Part shown: piece after piece, positions 25,365 to 34,652 of the stretch
Position numbering within the stretch: the first letter of the stretch is position 1
How the letters are laid out: each line of letters opens with the position of its first letter
Assembly: GCF_965219885.1 (NCBI RefSeq)
Contig: NZ_CBDCOT010000009.1
Location: forward strand, 2,480,001-2,544,000
DNA from: Curvivirga sp965219885
Lineage (GTDB): Bacteria > Pseudomonadota > Alphaproteobacteria > UBA8366 > Aestuariispiraceae
DNA: 64,000 nucleotides
Direction: 5' to 3'
Made by a program: the position numbers and the translations under genes
The notes under the pieces: generated by a model
Databases searched by the model: none
Told to the model about the DNA's origin: nothing
What the model saw: only the letters and a program-made list of their open reading frames with translations

Positions 25365-26156
25365 ATGCAGAATACGAAAAACTTACTTACAGATCAGGAT
25401 GGTGCCGCGGTTCATTTAGTTAATGAGAAAGGCGCCGCATCTTTGATTATTACCTGTGATCATGCCAGTAATGATGTGCCTAAATCACTTGATAACCTAG
25501 GGTTAGATCAATCGATTTTGAATCAGCATATGGGATATGATATTGGTGCAGCACCGATTGCGAAAATCCTGTCGGAAGCTTTTGATGCGCCAGCGATTTT
25601 TTCAGGTTATTCCCGGTTGGTTATAGATATCAATCGACCCGTAGATGATTTTACAAGCATTCGCGCCATAAGTGATGGCGTCATTATTCCTAAAAATAGA
25701 CGTGTCACTTGTGAAGATAAAACCGCGCGTCATGAAGAATTATATTGGCCGTATCACGATCGATTATCAGAGATTGTCGAAGCGAAAACCGCAAATGATC
25801 AAATGCCAATTATGATTTCAGTACATAGTTGTACAGATGAAATGCATGGGCAAAAACGTCCTTGGCATATAGGTGTTTTAACCAATCATGATCGTCGTGT
25901 TGGTGAAGCTTTAATCGCTGTGCTTGAAGAACAAAATCCGGATTTAATGATTGGTGATAATAAACCATATTCTGGCTGGGATCCTTATGGGTATACAGTC
26001 GAAAATCATGCGGTCCCTCGTGGGATGCCGAATGTATTACTAGAAGTGCGACAAGATTTGATTGCTGATGAGGTCGGGCAGACAAAATATGCGGAAATTC
26101 TGCGTAAAGCGTTTGCCGTCGTTTTAGAAGACAAAGATCTTTATACCGCTTTCTAG
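25365..26156 (+). CDS. N-formylglutamate amidohydrolase family protein
   Basis: A 263-residue member of the HutG-like N-formylglutamate amidohydrolase superfamily. Conserved zinc and substrate-binding segments are TCDHASNDVP near the N-terminus, SGYSRLVIDINRP, ISVHSCTDEMHG and VLLEVRQDLI. No histidine-utilisation genes are nearby. It precedes a carboxylate-amine ligase gene by 15 bases, so it may hydrolyse a related amide or the ligase product instead of formylglutamate (inference). Confidence 0.88.
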   Translation: MQNTKNLLTDQDGAAVHLVNEKGAASLIITCDHASNDVPKSLDNLGLDQSILNQHMGYDIGAAPIAKILSEAFDAPAIFSGYSRLVIDINRPVDDFTSIRAISDGVIIPKNRRVTCEDKTARHEELYWPYHDRLSEIVEAKTANDQMPIMISVHSCTDEMHGQKRPWHIGVLTNHDRRVGEALIAVLEEQNPDLMIGDNKPYSGWDPYGYTVENHAVPRGMPNVLLEVRQDLIADEVGQTKYAEILRKAFAVVLEDKDLYTAF

Positions 26157-26171
26157 GGAAGGGGATGTGAA

Positions 26172-27323
26172 ATGATTGAAGATACGTCACCAATTACATT
26201 AGGTATCGAAGAAGAATATCTTTTGGTTGATCCAGTCACCCGAAACTTGACCGAAGATGCCAAGGTACAAGAAGCGGTCATTGAGGAAGTTCAAGCGAAT
26301 GTTTCTGATGATGTTGGCTTTGCGACACCTGAGTTTTTAAAAGCTCAAGTGGAAATCGGTACATCTGTTTGTCATTCTGCAGCAGAAGCACGCGAGAAAC
26401 TTGTTGTGATGCGAAAGGCTGTGGCGCAGGCGGCCTCTAATCATGGACTTGCACCAATCGCCGCCTCTACACATCCGATGGCAAATTGGCAATCTGTGCA
26501 ACATACGGATAAGGAAAGATACAAGGCGCTGGCAGCGGATTTGCAGTCTGTCGGCCAACGCTTGGTGATCTGTGGTATGCATGTCCATGTTGGTATCGAA
26601 AAAGATGAACATCGCATCGATTTGATGAATCAAATCAGTTATTTCTTACCTCACTTATTGGCGCTTAGTGGGTCTTCTCCGTTTTGGCGGGGGCGGAATA
26701 CCGGGCTTTCCAGCTATCGTATTGCAGTTTTTGATGAATTACCGCGAACCGGGCTGCCGGAAAAGTTTGAAAGTTGGGCTGAATACCAAAATCATTTAAA
26801 TGTGTTGATTGATGCGGGCGTCATTGAAGATGGCTCTAAACTTTGGTGGGATATTCGCCCTCATTGTCGTTTCCCAACGTTGGAAATGCGATTGGCTGAT
26901 ATTTGTACCCGCCTTGATGATGGTGTGGCGATTGCGGCACTTTATGCATCTCTTATTTCCATGTTGCAGCGTCTTCGCAAGAATAATCAGCGGTGGCGTA
27001 TCTATAACAAAATGCTGGTGAACGAAAATAGATGGCGCGCACAAAGATATGGCCATGTAAAAGGACTTATTGATTTTGGCCGCGGAGAGATTATCTCTTA
27101 CTCAGAACTTTTGGAAGAAATGATCGATCTGACAAAAGAAGATCAGGAGCGTCTTGGTTGTGTAGCGGAAGTTGCACATGCAAGAACCATCCTTGAACGT
27201 GGCACAAGTGCACAAAACCAAGTACGTGTTTATGACAAGGCAATTACATCTGGCGCTTCAGAAGAACAGGCGTTACATGCCGTTGTAGATTGGTTAATTA
27301 AAGAAACAGTGACAGATTTATAA
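26172..27323 (+). CDS. Carboxylate-amine ligase, YbdK / GCS2 family
   Basis: A 383-residue ATP-dependent ligase related to plant-type glutamate-cysteine ligase. The family motif GIEEEYLLVDP is at the N-terminus, then ICGMHVHVG, and the substrate-binding segments WWDIRPHCRFPTLEMRLAD and ARTILERG. E. coli YbdK shows weak gamma-glutamylcysteine synthetase activity, and the true product is generally unknown. It forms a tight operon with the amidohydrolase upstream and the DUF1244 gene downstream. Confidence 0.9.
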   Translation: MIEDTSPITLGIEEEYLLVDPVTRNLTEDAKVQEAVIEEVQANVSDDVGFATPEFLKAQVEIGTSVCHSAAEAREKLVVMRKAVAQAASNHGLAPIAASTHPMANWQSVQHTDKERYKALAADLQSVGQRLVICGMHVHVGIEKDEHRIDLMNQISYFLPHLLALSGSSPFWRGRNTGLSSYRIAVFDELPRTGLPEKFESWAEYQNHLNVLIDAGVIEDGSKLWWDIRPHCRFPTLEMRLADICTRLDDGVAIAALYASLISMLQRLRKNNQRWRIYNKMLVNENRWRAQRYGHVKGLIDFGRGEIISYSELLEEMIDLTKEDQERLGCVAEVAHARTILERGTSAQNQVRVYDKAITSGASEEQALHAVVDWLIKETVTDL

Positions 27324-27381
27324 CTGTCCGATTTAAAAGAAAATGGATTTATAATTTTCTGACTTTTTATGGAGCAAGATT

Positions 27382-27678
27382 ATGGATGAACAAACAAAAT
27401 TGGAATTAGAAGCAGCAGCTTTCCGCCGCATGGTGGCACATTTTCAGGAACGTACTGATGTGCAAAATATCGATGTTATGAATTTAGCAGGATTTTGCCG
27501 TAACTGTTTATCCAAATGGTATTTGGCAGCTGCGGAAGATAAAGGCGTTGAGATGGATTATGATCAAGCCCGTGAAGTTGTTTATGGTATGCCATATGAT
27601 GACTGGAAAGCTAAGTATCAAAAGAAGGCAACTCAAGAGCAGCTTGATAAGTTTAAAGAAAGTCACCCAGGTCACTAA
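27382..27678 (+). CDS. DUF1244 protein
   Basis: A 98-residue all-helical DUF1244 protein. The core LAGFCRNCLSKWYLAAAEDKG contains the conserved CRNC pair, and YGMPYDDWKAKYQ follows. The family is widespread in proteobacteria and has no assigned function. ATGGAGC precedes the start. It is 58 bases after the ligase gene, on the same strand, and ends at a palindromic terminator. Confidence 0.92.
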   Translation: MDEQTKLELEAAAFRRMVAHFQERTDVQNIDVMNLAGFCRNCLSKWYLAAAEDKGVEMDYDQAREVVYGMPYDDWKAKYQKKATQEQLDKFKESHPGH

Positions 27679-27689
27679 GATGAAAGAGT

Positions 27690-27719
27690 ATTCTCAGGCT
27701 GTTTAAACGGCCTGAGAAT
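27690..27719. terminator. Palindromic terminator between convergent genes
   Basis: ATTCTCAGGC and GCCTGAGAAT form the arms of a near-perfect 30-base palindrome centred on GTTTAAAC. It separates the DUF1244 gene from convergent hemN and overlaps the hemN stop. The T run on the plus side is weak (TTTTCC). Confidence 0.7.
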
Positions 27720-29073
27720 GTTTTCCTTTGCCTGTTTCCAAATATTCATCAAAGAGAGCGGCAACAACTCTGACAAAAGGCTTGCCTTCTTCTGTTACTT
27801 TGATTGTTTTCCCATTCCGGGAAATTAAACCATCAGCCTCAAATTCAGCCAATCGTGGCCCAAGTGTTTGTGAGAGAGTATCGACCTCTCCATATTGATC
27901 GGCAATGTCATCCAATTTAACTTCATAACGACACATCACATGTTGAATTGCAGTGCGTCTCATCCGATCATTACTTGTTGTTGCTATGCCTTTAGCTACT
28001 GGCAGTTTATTGTCGTCTATTGCACGTACATAGCTTCGCATATCAGGAAAATTCTGAATGTAACCCGCATCGCTCACACCAATTGAGGAAACGCCCATAC
28101 CAATCAATGTTTCTGCTTCGTCGTCTGTATAGCCTTGAAAGTTGCGTGTAAGGCGATTTTCTTCAACTGCCAAAGACAGCGGATCATCAGGTAAGGCGAA
28201 ATGATCAAGACCGATTGCCCGATAACCTGCTTCACATAAAAGTTCTGTGGCAAGTTGTTGTTGTTCCATGCGTTCTTCTGAAGAAGGAAGAGCATCTTCC
28301 GGGATCATCTTCATATGAGTTTTCATCCAGGGCACATGGGCATATCCAAATAAGGCTAATCTTGTTGGCTTCAAAGCTTTCACTGCGTCAACATTTGCGC
28401 GGATGCAGTCTAAATCTTGATGTGGTAATCCGTAGATCAAGTCGAAATTGATGTCGGTAATACCCTCAGATTTAAGCAATTCGACAACGGCTTTGGTTTC
28501 ATCATAGGGTTGAATACGGTTAATAGCCTTTTGGACTTTCTCCGTCATATCCTGAATACCAAGGCTCGCACGGGTGACACCGGCATCAGCAAGTGCGCGA
28601 ACAGCTTCCATTGTCATGCCACGTGGGTCAATCTCCACAGCAAATTCAGCATCTGACATAACAGCAAAATTTTCAAAGATATGATTTGCCAATTTTAAAA
28701 TATCGGACGGTTCCAGAATCGTCGGGCTGCCCCCCCCCCAATGAATATGTTTCACTGGTTGCCTTTTATCACCGTGACTTTCCTTGAACTTTTGCGCCAC
28801 AAGCTCAATCTCACGGAATAGATATTTCAGATATTTTTGTACCGGTTCATAACGACGCGTGATCTTTGTATGACAACCACAAAACCAGCATAATGTGTCA
28901 CAAAATGGAATGTGGAAATAGAGTGATAATCCTTCATCGGAAGGAATAGTCGCGATCCAGTTTTCATACACCTCGCTTGTCACGTCATTGTTGAAATGAG
29001 GTGAGGTTGGGTAACTTGTATAGCGTGGTACCGGTGCAGAATATTTTTTGAGTAATTCGTTATTTGTTAGCAT
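27703..29073 (-). CDS. hemN: Oxygen-independent coproporphyrinogen III dehydrogenase
   Basis: A 456-residue radical-SAM enzyme that decarboxylates coproporphyrinogen III in haem synthesis without O2. The 4Fe-4S motif is CDTLCWFC (Cys58, Cys62, Cys65) with Cys67 after it, within YFHIPFCDTLCWFCGCH; the SAM-binding motif HWGGGSPT follows. The start MLTNNELLKKYSAPVPRYTS (29073) matches the family. The longer frame from 29109 would put its ATG on an FNR box. The GGG codons are encoded by a run of ten Gs (28730-28739 on the plus strand as C10), a potential slippage site. Confidence 0.93.
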   Translation of the reverse strand: MLTNNELLKKYSAPVPRYTSYPTSPHFNNDVTSEVYENWIATIPSDEGLSLYFHIPFCDTLCWFCGCHTKITRRYEPVQKYLKYLFREIELVAQKFKESHGDKRQPVKHIHWGGGSPTILEPSDILKLANHIFENFAVMSDAEFAVEIDPRGMTMEAVRALADAGVTRASLGIQDMTEKVQKAINRIQPYDETKAVVELLKSEGITDINFDLIYGLPHQDLDCIRANVDAVKALKPTRLALFGYAHVPWMKTHMKMIPEDALPSSEERMEQQQLATELLCEAGYRAIGLDHFALPDDPLSLAVEENRLTRNFQGYTDDEAETLIGMGVSSIGVSDAGYIQNFPDMRSYVRAIDDNKLPVAKGIATTSNDRMRRTAIQHVMCRYEVKLDDIADQYGEVDTLSQTLGPRLAEFEADGLISRNGKTIKVTEEGKPFVRVVAALFDEYLETGKGKHSQAV

Positions 29074-29108
29074 GAGAAGTATATTGATGACTTTTTTGAT
29101 GAATTTCA

Positions 29109-29122
29109 TTGATGTTGATCAA
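29109..29122. promoter_or_regulatory. FNR/Anr box upstream of hemN
   Basis: TTGATGTTGATCAA is an exact match to the FNR consensus TTGAT-N4-ATCAA. Its centre lies about 42 bases upstream of the hemN start codon. Oxygen-independent hemN is a classic FNR-activated gene. With class II spacing the transcript would start at or beside the ATG, implying a very short leader. Confidence 0.75.
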
Positions 29123-29251
29123 TCAAAAACACAGTTTTTCAACTTTCTTCTTAAAAGCGTTGAAAGCTCCGTTGCATCCCATTATCTTGTGCGGCAGAAT
29201 TTTTCTAAGAGTGATAAATAAGATTTCATTAAATTGAGAGAAGGAATTTTC

Positions 29252-29641
29252 ATGTCTGATATGGATGATGAAATGGAAATGGATGCCGAAATGGAAGCAG
29301 AAGTATCTGAACCAGTAGCGGCGCCAATGCAAGGTATTCCGGCTGATACAGGTTCTGTAGATTATGCTGCGGCAATTTCAACGGAGCAAACACATCATGA
29401 CCGCGGTCCAGGTGGTGCGACAGGCGCACGCTTGCGCAGCTTTATTGAGCGTATCGAACGCCTTGAAGAAGAGAAAAAAGGCATTATGGACGATATGAAA
29501 GAAGTTTTTGCGGAAGCTAAATCTGATGGTTTTGATGTGAAAATTATGCGCCAGATTTTGAAAATCCGCAAAATGGATGATGCGGATCGTGCTGAACAAG
29601 AAGCATTGCTTGAAACATACATGTCTGCGATTGGTATGTAA
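29252..29641 (+). CDS. gapR: GapR (DUF2312) DNA-binding protein
   Basis: A 129-residue protein whose C-terminal ~80 residues are the GapR domain (ARLRSFIERIERLEEEKKGI, then MKEVFAEAKSDGFD and LKIRKM). The N-terminus is an acidic, Met-rich extension (MDDEMEMDAEMEAEV) of about 50 residues. GapR in Caulobacter tracks overtwisted DNA ahead of replication and transcription and stimulates topoisomerases. The start at 29252 follows GAAGGAA; an in-frame upstream start lacks such a site. It is divergent from hemN. Confidence 0.93.
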   Translation: MSDMDDEMEMDAEMEAEVSEPVAAPMQGIPADTGSVDYAAAISTEQTHHDRGPGGATGARLRSFIERIERLEEEKKGIMDDMKEVFAEAKSDGFDVKIMRQILKIRKMDDADRAEQEALLETYMSAIGM

Positions 29642-29668
29642 GCTGATTTAAAATTAATATAGCAAGTA

Positions 29669-29695
29669 AAAAGCCCGCCATTTCGGCGGGCTTTT
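29669..29695. terminator. Bidirectional terminator gapR / indolepyruvate oxidoreductase
   Basis: AAAAGCCCGCC (29669-29679) pairs perfectly with GGCGGGCTTTT (29685-29695) around ATTTC, with further T runs to the right. It lies between two convergent genes. Confidence 0.92.
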
Positions 29696-29699
29696 GTTT

Positions 29700-32600
29700 T
29701 TATTCAGCTGCCATTGCAGGAGAAGGATTTTTGAACTGTGCTAGCAACACCTGTTTATTAGCCTCCACATCTGCCAAATGTTTGTCTTTGACATGGCCAT
29801 ATCCACGAATATGTTCAGGTAATGTGGCCAAAGCAACAGCGGTTGCGTGATTGTCTTTGTTTAGGTTATTTACAATCATATCAAGCATATCTTGATATTC
29901 TTTGATCAAGCGACGTTCGATTTTACGTTCTTCATTTCGACCAAATGGATCAAGTTTAGTGCCGCGTAAGCCTTTGAATAAAGGTAATACTTTCATTAAG
30001 TTTAGCATCCAAGGTCCATATTCGCTTTTTTTAGGCTTGCCTGTATTTGGGTCAACTTCTGCAGTTGAAGGTGGTGCCAAATGAACCTTAACTTTAAAGT
30101 CACCTTCGAATGCTTCGTTGAGCTGTTTCATGAAACGTCCATCTGTATATAAACGTGCGACTTCATATTCGTCTTTATAGGCCATTAACTTATATAGATA
30201 TTTCGCAGAGGCCGCAGTTAGTTCTTCCGTAATATTGCCCATAACAGCTTTTTCGGCTTTTTGTATATTACGAACAAAGCCTTCATACATATTCGCGTAT
30301 TTACTGTTTTGATATGCAGTTAGGTCTGTCATACGATGTGCGATAATTTCTTCAGCTGTTTGAGGGAAAGCTTTTTGTGTCGCTTTCGGGTCCGCTTTGC
30401 GTTCACCAATGATCTTCTTGATAGCATCAAGGTTATGTGCTGCGCGACGCCCCCATAAGAAGGCTTTCTGATTGGCTTTGATTGCAACACCATTTAGTTC
30501 GATTGCTCGCATAATGGCGTCTTCAGACACAGGAATAAAGCCATTTTGGAAGGCATAGCCCAACATAAACATGTTGCTGGCAATGGAATCCCCCATCAAC
30601 GCAGTTGCGATTGCGGTTGCTTCCACAAAATGAGCATTCTTTTTACCAACACCATCACTGATGATATTTTTAATCTCGGAAGTCGGGATTGTGAAGTCAG
30701 CATTTTGGGTGAATTCCCCCGTCACAGATTCATGTGTATTGATGATTGCCTTTGTATGATCGCGTTCTGTTTTAGACATCGCGTCAAAATTGGACGCGGT
30801 AATCATATCACAGCCAAGAACCAGTTTGGCACCACCAGCTGCAATACGCACAGCATTAATGTCCTCTGGTGTATTGGCGATTTGAATATGACTGGTGACA
30901 GAACCACCTTTTTGTGCCAATCCCGCCATATCAAGTACGGAACAACCTTTACCTTCAAGATGTGCGGCCATGCCAAGAAGAGCACCGATTGTAACAACCC
31001 CAGTACCACCAACACCTGTGATTAAGATACCATATGGATCTTCGATAACCGGTATTTTGGGGGCAGGAAGAGTTTCGAAAATGTCACTCACACCTGCTTT
31101 GGCAACGGCACCATCGCTTGCGCCTTTGCCTTTGCGTGGCTTACCGCCATGTACGGTAACAAAGCTTGGGCAGAAGCCATCAACGCAAGAGAAATCCTTA
31201 TTGCATCCAGATTGATCAATCACACGTTTACGACCAAAAGCTGTTTCTTTTGGGGTAACAGAGACACAGTTGGAAACTTCACCACAATCACCACAACCTT
31301 CACATACAGCTTCATTGATAAAGGCGCGTTTAGCAGGATCTGGATAGGTGCCACGTTTGCGACGACGGCGTTTTTCCGATGCACAGGTTTGATCATAAAC
31401 CATAACAGTGACGCCTTCGATGTCACGTAACATTTTTTGTACATGATCCAAATCGTGACGGTGGAAAATTTCGGTACCTGCCGGGAAGAAGCCTGGGATT
31501 GTATATTTTTCAGGTTCATCTGTGACAACAACGACTTTTTTTGCACCCTCAGCCTTTACCTGATGGGCAATATCACCAGACGTAATAACACCGTCAATCG
31601 GTTGTCCACCTGTCATAGCTACAGCATCATTGTACAGGATTTTATAGGTTATATTCACGCCAGCCGCGATGGATTGACGTACGGCTAAAATGCCGGAGTG
31701 GAAATAGGTACCATCGCCAAGATTAGCAAAAACATGCTTGGTTTTCGAGAATTTTGCCTGTCCGATCCATGGCGTACCTTCACCGCCCATTTGAGTGAAT
31801 GTATGTGTTTCACGGTCCATCCAGCTTGCCATATAGTGACATCCAATACCCGCTAGCGCACGAGAGCCTTCGGGTACTTTTGTCGATGTATTATGTGGGC
31901 AACCAGAACAGAAATATGGAATGCGTGTGACAGACGCTGTGCGTTTATTTAATTCTTTTTCTTTGTCATCTAGGAAAGCAAGACGGTTGCCGAAATGAGA
32001 TTCCATTTCGGATGTTGTGCCACCTTTCATTTTGCGTAGGCGATCAACAATTACACGTGCGATGCGGGCAGGGGTCAAATCACTGGTTGATGGTAAAATC
32101 CATTCCTGATTTTCATCAAACTTTCCAACCACACGAGGACGCACATCTTCGTTCCAGTTATATAACTGCTCTTTGATTTGGTTTTCAAGAAGGGCACGTT
32201 TCTCTTCAATCACGATGATTTCTTCATGCCCTTCGGCAAATTCACGAATACCATCGCGCTCTAATGGCCAAACCATACCAACTTTATAGATAGAGATACC
32301 GATCTCTTTTGCGTATTCCTCAGAAATTTGCAGGTCTTCTAAAGCCTGACGAACATCTAAATATGTTTTGCCTGCGGTGATGATGCCAAGACGACGTTTC
32401 GGACTTTCAACCATAGTTTTGTTGAGTTTATTCGCCTTACAATAAGCTAATGCCGCATATAGTTTATATTTATGAAGCAAATGTTCCTGTTCCAGTGGTG
32501 TGTGCGGAATACGAATATTCAAGCCACCTTCAGGCATTTCGAAATCTGTTGGGATAATTGGCTTAATGCGGTCCGGGGATACATAAACACTGGCGGAAGT

Positions 32601-33221
32601 TTCGATGTTATCAGCCAAAACTTTGAAAGCTGTCCAACAACCTGAGAAGCGAGACATCTCGATACCGTGCACACCTAGATCCAAAAATTCCTGTACACCA
32701 GCAGGATAAAGGACAGGGATACATGCATCCATAAAGGCATATTCGGTTTGGTGAGGTAAAGTAGATGATTTACAATTATGATCGTCACCTGCAAGCACTA
32801 ATACACCGCCATGTTTGGATGTGCCCGCTGCATTGGCATGTTTGAATACATCACCTGTACGGTCAACGCCAGGGCCTTTACCGTACCACATACCAAAAAT
32901 ACCGTCGACTTCACTGTCATTAAACAATTGAGACTGTTGTGATCCCCAAACAGTTGTTGCTGCCAGTTCTTCATTCACACCAGGTTGAAACTGAATTTGG
33001 TTTTCTTCCAGATATTTCCGTGCAGACCATAACTGCTGGTCTACTGCACCGAGTGGAGAACCACGATATCCGGAAATAAAACCGGCTGTGTTTAAGCCAG
33101 CAGCCAAATCACGTTGACGTTGCATGAGGGGTAAACGAATCAAAGCCTGGGTCCCAGTCATATAGACACGACCTTCTTGTAGCTCATATTTATCAGCAAG
33201 GGATACGGATTCTAATTTCAT
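29700..33221 (-). CDS. Fused indolepyruvate ferredoxin oxidoreductase family protein
   Basis: A 1173-residue fusion of the alpha and beta/gamma parts of the 2-oxoacid:ferredoxin oxidoreductases. The order is an N-terminal pyrimidine-like domain (GFISGYRGSPLGAVD), a ThDP-binding domain (HVFANLGDGTYFHSGILAVR), a Cys-rich segment for Fe-S clusters (CEGCGDCGEVSNCVS, then CNKDFSCVDGFC), and a gamma-type domain (GVGGTGVVTIGALLGMAA). It would oxidatively decarboxylate arylpyruvates or branched 2-oxoacids to acyl-CoA, a step in aromatic amino-acid catabolism. The start at 33221 follows GGGAGAG. Confidence 0.92.
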   Translation of the reverse strand: MKLESVSLADKYELQEGRVYMTGTQALIRLPLMQRQRDLAAGLNTAGFISGYRGSPLGAVDQQLWSARKYLEENQIQFQPGVNEELAATTVWGSQQSQLFNDSEVDGIFGMWYGKGPGVDRTGDVFKHANAAGTSKHGGVLVLAGDDHNCKSSTLPHQTEYAFMDACIPVLYPAGVQEFLDLGVHGIEMSRFSGCWTAFKVLADNIETSASVYVSPDRIKPIIPTDFEMPEGGLNIRIPHTPLEQEHLLHKYKLYAALAYCKANKLNKTMVESPKRRLGIITAGKTYLDVRQALEDLQISEEYAKEIGISIYKVGMVWPLERDGIREFAEGHEEIIVIEEKRALLENQIKEQLYNWNEDVRPRVVGKFDENQEWILPSTSDLTPARIARVIVDRLRKMKGGTTSEMESHFGNRLAFLDDKEKELNKRTASVTRIPYFCSGCPHNTSTKVPEGSRALAGIGCHYMASWMDRETHTFTQMGGEGTPWIGQAKFSKTKHVFANLGDGTYFHSGILAVRQSIAAGVNITYKILYNDAVAMTGGQPIDGVITSGDIAHQVKAEGAKKVVVVTDEPEKYTIPGFFPAGTEIFHRHDLDHVQKMLRDIEGVTVMVYDQTCASEKRRRRKRGTYPDPAKRAFINEAVCEGCGDCGEVSNCVSVTPKETAFGRKRVIDQSGCNKDFSCVDGFCPSFVTVHGGKPRKGKGASDGAVAKAGVSDIFETLPAPKIPVIEDPYGILITGVGGTGVVTIGALLGMAAHLEGKGCSVLDMAGLAQKGGSVTSHIQIANTPEDINAVRIAAGGAKLVLGCDMITASNFDAMSKTERDHTKAIINTHESVTGEFTQNADFTIPTSEIKNIISDGVGKKNAHFVEATAIATALMGDSIASNMFMLGYAFQNGFIPVSEDAIMRAIELNGVAIKANQKAFLWGRRAAHNLDAIKKIIGERKADPKATQKAFPQTAEEIIAHRMTDLTAYQNSKYANMYEGFVRNIQKAEKAVMGNITEELTAASAKYLYKLMAYKDEYEVARLYTDGRFMKQLNEAFEGDFKVKVHLAPPSTAEVDPNTGKPKKSEYGPWMLNLMKVLPLFKGLRGTKLDPFGRNEERKIERRLIKEYQDMLDMIVNNLNKDNHATAVALATLPEHIRGYGHVKDKHLADVEANKQVLLAQFKNPSPAMAAE

Positions 33222-33369
33222 AACTTCTCTCCCGACCATAGGTCTATTGCCTGTTCTCAGCATTATTGAGGAAGATATGATTTTATTGATTTTCTTATAT
33301 CTTCTGCCGAAAAAGGCGATCCTTAAACTTCTTTAGCTTCCATATAGGTTAGCATTACTGACCTAAATT

Positions 33370-33411
33370 GCAAGTAATTTTATTACTCATTTTGATTATT
33401 TTATTACTTGC
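33370..33411. promoter_or_regulatory. AT-rich nested inverted and direct repeats in a divergent promoter region
   Basis: GCAAGTAAT (33370-33378) and ATTACTTGC (33403-33411) are perfect inverted copies. Inside, AGTAAT-TTT-ATTACT (33373-33387) is itself a perfect palindrome, and TTTTATTACT occurs twice (33378-33387, 33398-33407). The element lies in the 312-base region between the divergent oxidoreductase and epimerase genes. No regulator can be named. Confidence 0.5.
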
Positions 33412-33533
33412 GAAGAATCTAATTAAAAGGGACTTCTTGATCTTACAGGAAATTATACGCTATACCCTTGCGTAATTGGAAATATCTTTTTCGTGACCCT
33501 TCAAATCCACGATTTTAAATCAGGAATTTAGAC

Positions 33534-34520
33534 ATGACTGTATTGGTAACAGGCGCTGCAGGCTTCATTGGTATGCACACAAGTATGCGACTTATGGCTC
33601 GCGGTGAAAAGGTTGTAGGCATTGATAATCTGAATGATTATTATGATGTAAATCTTAAATATGCACGCCGTGACCGTCTCCAGGAAAATGAGAATTTTGA
33701 ATTCTTTAAAGTGGATTTATCTGATCAGGAAGGTTTGAAGAAGGTTATTGAAGCACGCCCGGATATTGATCGTATTATACATTTGGCAGCGCAAGCAGGC
33801 GTTCGATATTCTTTGGAAAACCCGCATGCTTATATTCAAACCAATATTCTTGGCCATTTGAATGTGATGGAATTGGCCCGTCATAAAGAAGGCGGTATTA
33901 AGCATATGGTATATGCGTCCTCTTCAAGCGTGTATGGCGGTAACAAGAAAAAGCCATCTTCTACAGATGATTTAACTGAAACTCCTATTTCCTTATATGC
34001 AGCAACAAAAAAATCCGACGAATTAATGAGCCATACATATGCGCATTTATTCAGAATTCCGATGACGGGCTTGCGTTTCTTTACCGTATACGGCCCGTGG
34101 GGACGTCCAGATATGGCTGCTTGGATATTTACCAAGAAAATGTTCAATGGAGAGTCTATCCCAGTATTCAATAACGGTGAAATGAAACGTGATTTTACCT
34201 ATGTGGATGATATTGTAACTGGTGTTATAAATTGTTTGGATAATCCACCCGAAGATAACGGGGAGCAAGCACCGGCACGTGTTTATAATATTGGTAACAA
34301 TAAACCGGAACAGCTAATGGACATGATCGGTATATTAGAAGAATCTACAGGTCGAAAAGCAAATTGTGATTTCCAACCTATGCAACCGGGCGATGTGACT
34401 GAATCATTTGCAGATATTGATCCGATGCGCAATGATTTTGGATATGAACCAACCACACCAATTTCTGTTGGTATCCCGAATTTCGTAAATTGGTATAAAG
34501 AATTTTACGGTATCGAATAA
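33534..34520 (+). CDS. NAD-dependent epimerase (UDP-glucuronate 4-epimerase-like)
   Basis: A 328-residue extended short-chain dehydrogenase. NAD binding TGAAGFIG is at residues 6-13, the catalytic Ser/Tyr/Lys set is visible as YASSSSVYG and SLYAATKKS, and RFFTVYGPWGRPDMA plus the IPVFNNGEMKRDFTYVDDIV block match UDP-glucuronate/galacturonate 4-epimerases of the CapI/LpsL type. The product would feed capsule, exopolysaccharide or LPS core. No other polysaccharide gene is adjacent. CAGGAATTT precedes the start. Confidence 0.88.
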   Translation: MTVLVTGAAGFIGMHTSMRLMARGEKVVGIDNLNDYYDVNLKYARRDRLQENENFEFFKVDLSDQEGLKKVIEARPDIDRIIHLAAQAGVRYSLENPHAYIQTNILGHLNVMELARHKEGGIKHMVYASSSSVYGGNKKKPSSTDDLTETPISLYAATKKSDELMSHTYAHLFRIPMTGLRFFTVYGPWGRPDMAAWIFTKKMFNGESIPVFNNGEMKRDFTYVDDIVTGVINCLDNPPEDNGEQAPARVYNIGNNKPEQLMDMIGILEESTGRKANCDFQPMQPGDVTESFADIDPMRNDFGYEPTTPISVGIPNFVNWYKEFYGIE

Positions 34521-34548
34521 ACAAAACTTGATACCATATGAGTTAAAG

Positions 34549-34582
34549 AAAAGGCCGGAAGTTGTTTCCGGCCTTTTTTATT
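34549..34582 (+). terminator. Terminator after the epimerase gene (copy 1 of a duplicated terminator)
   Basis: AAAAGGCCGGAA and TTCCGGCCTTTTTT flank the loop GTTG. The 34-base element matches a second copy at 35706-35739 at 32 positions; the two differences are both in the loop. Confidence 0.92.
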
Positions 34583-34652
34583 GATAATGCAATTAATGAT
34601 ATTATTTTATATCGCGTTTTAGGTGCTTATGGATGATTAAAAAGGGGGAAGT

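Noticed and set aside
29074..29109. Alternative hemN start at 29109
   Set aside because: Its ATG coincides with the FNR box edge and the extra 12 residues are not found in typical HemN.
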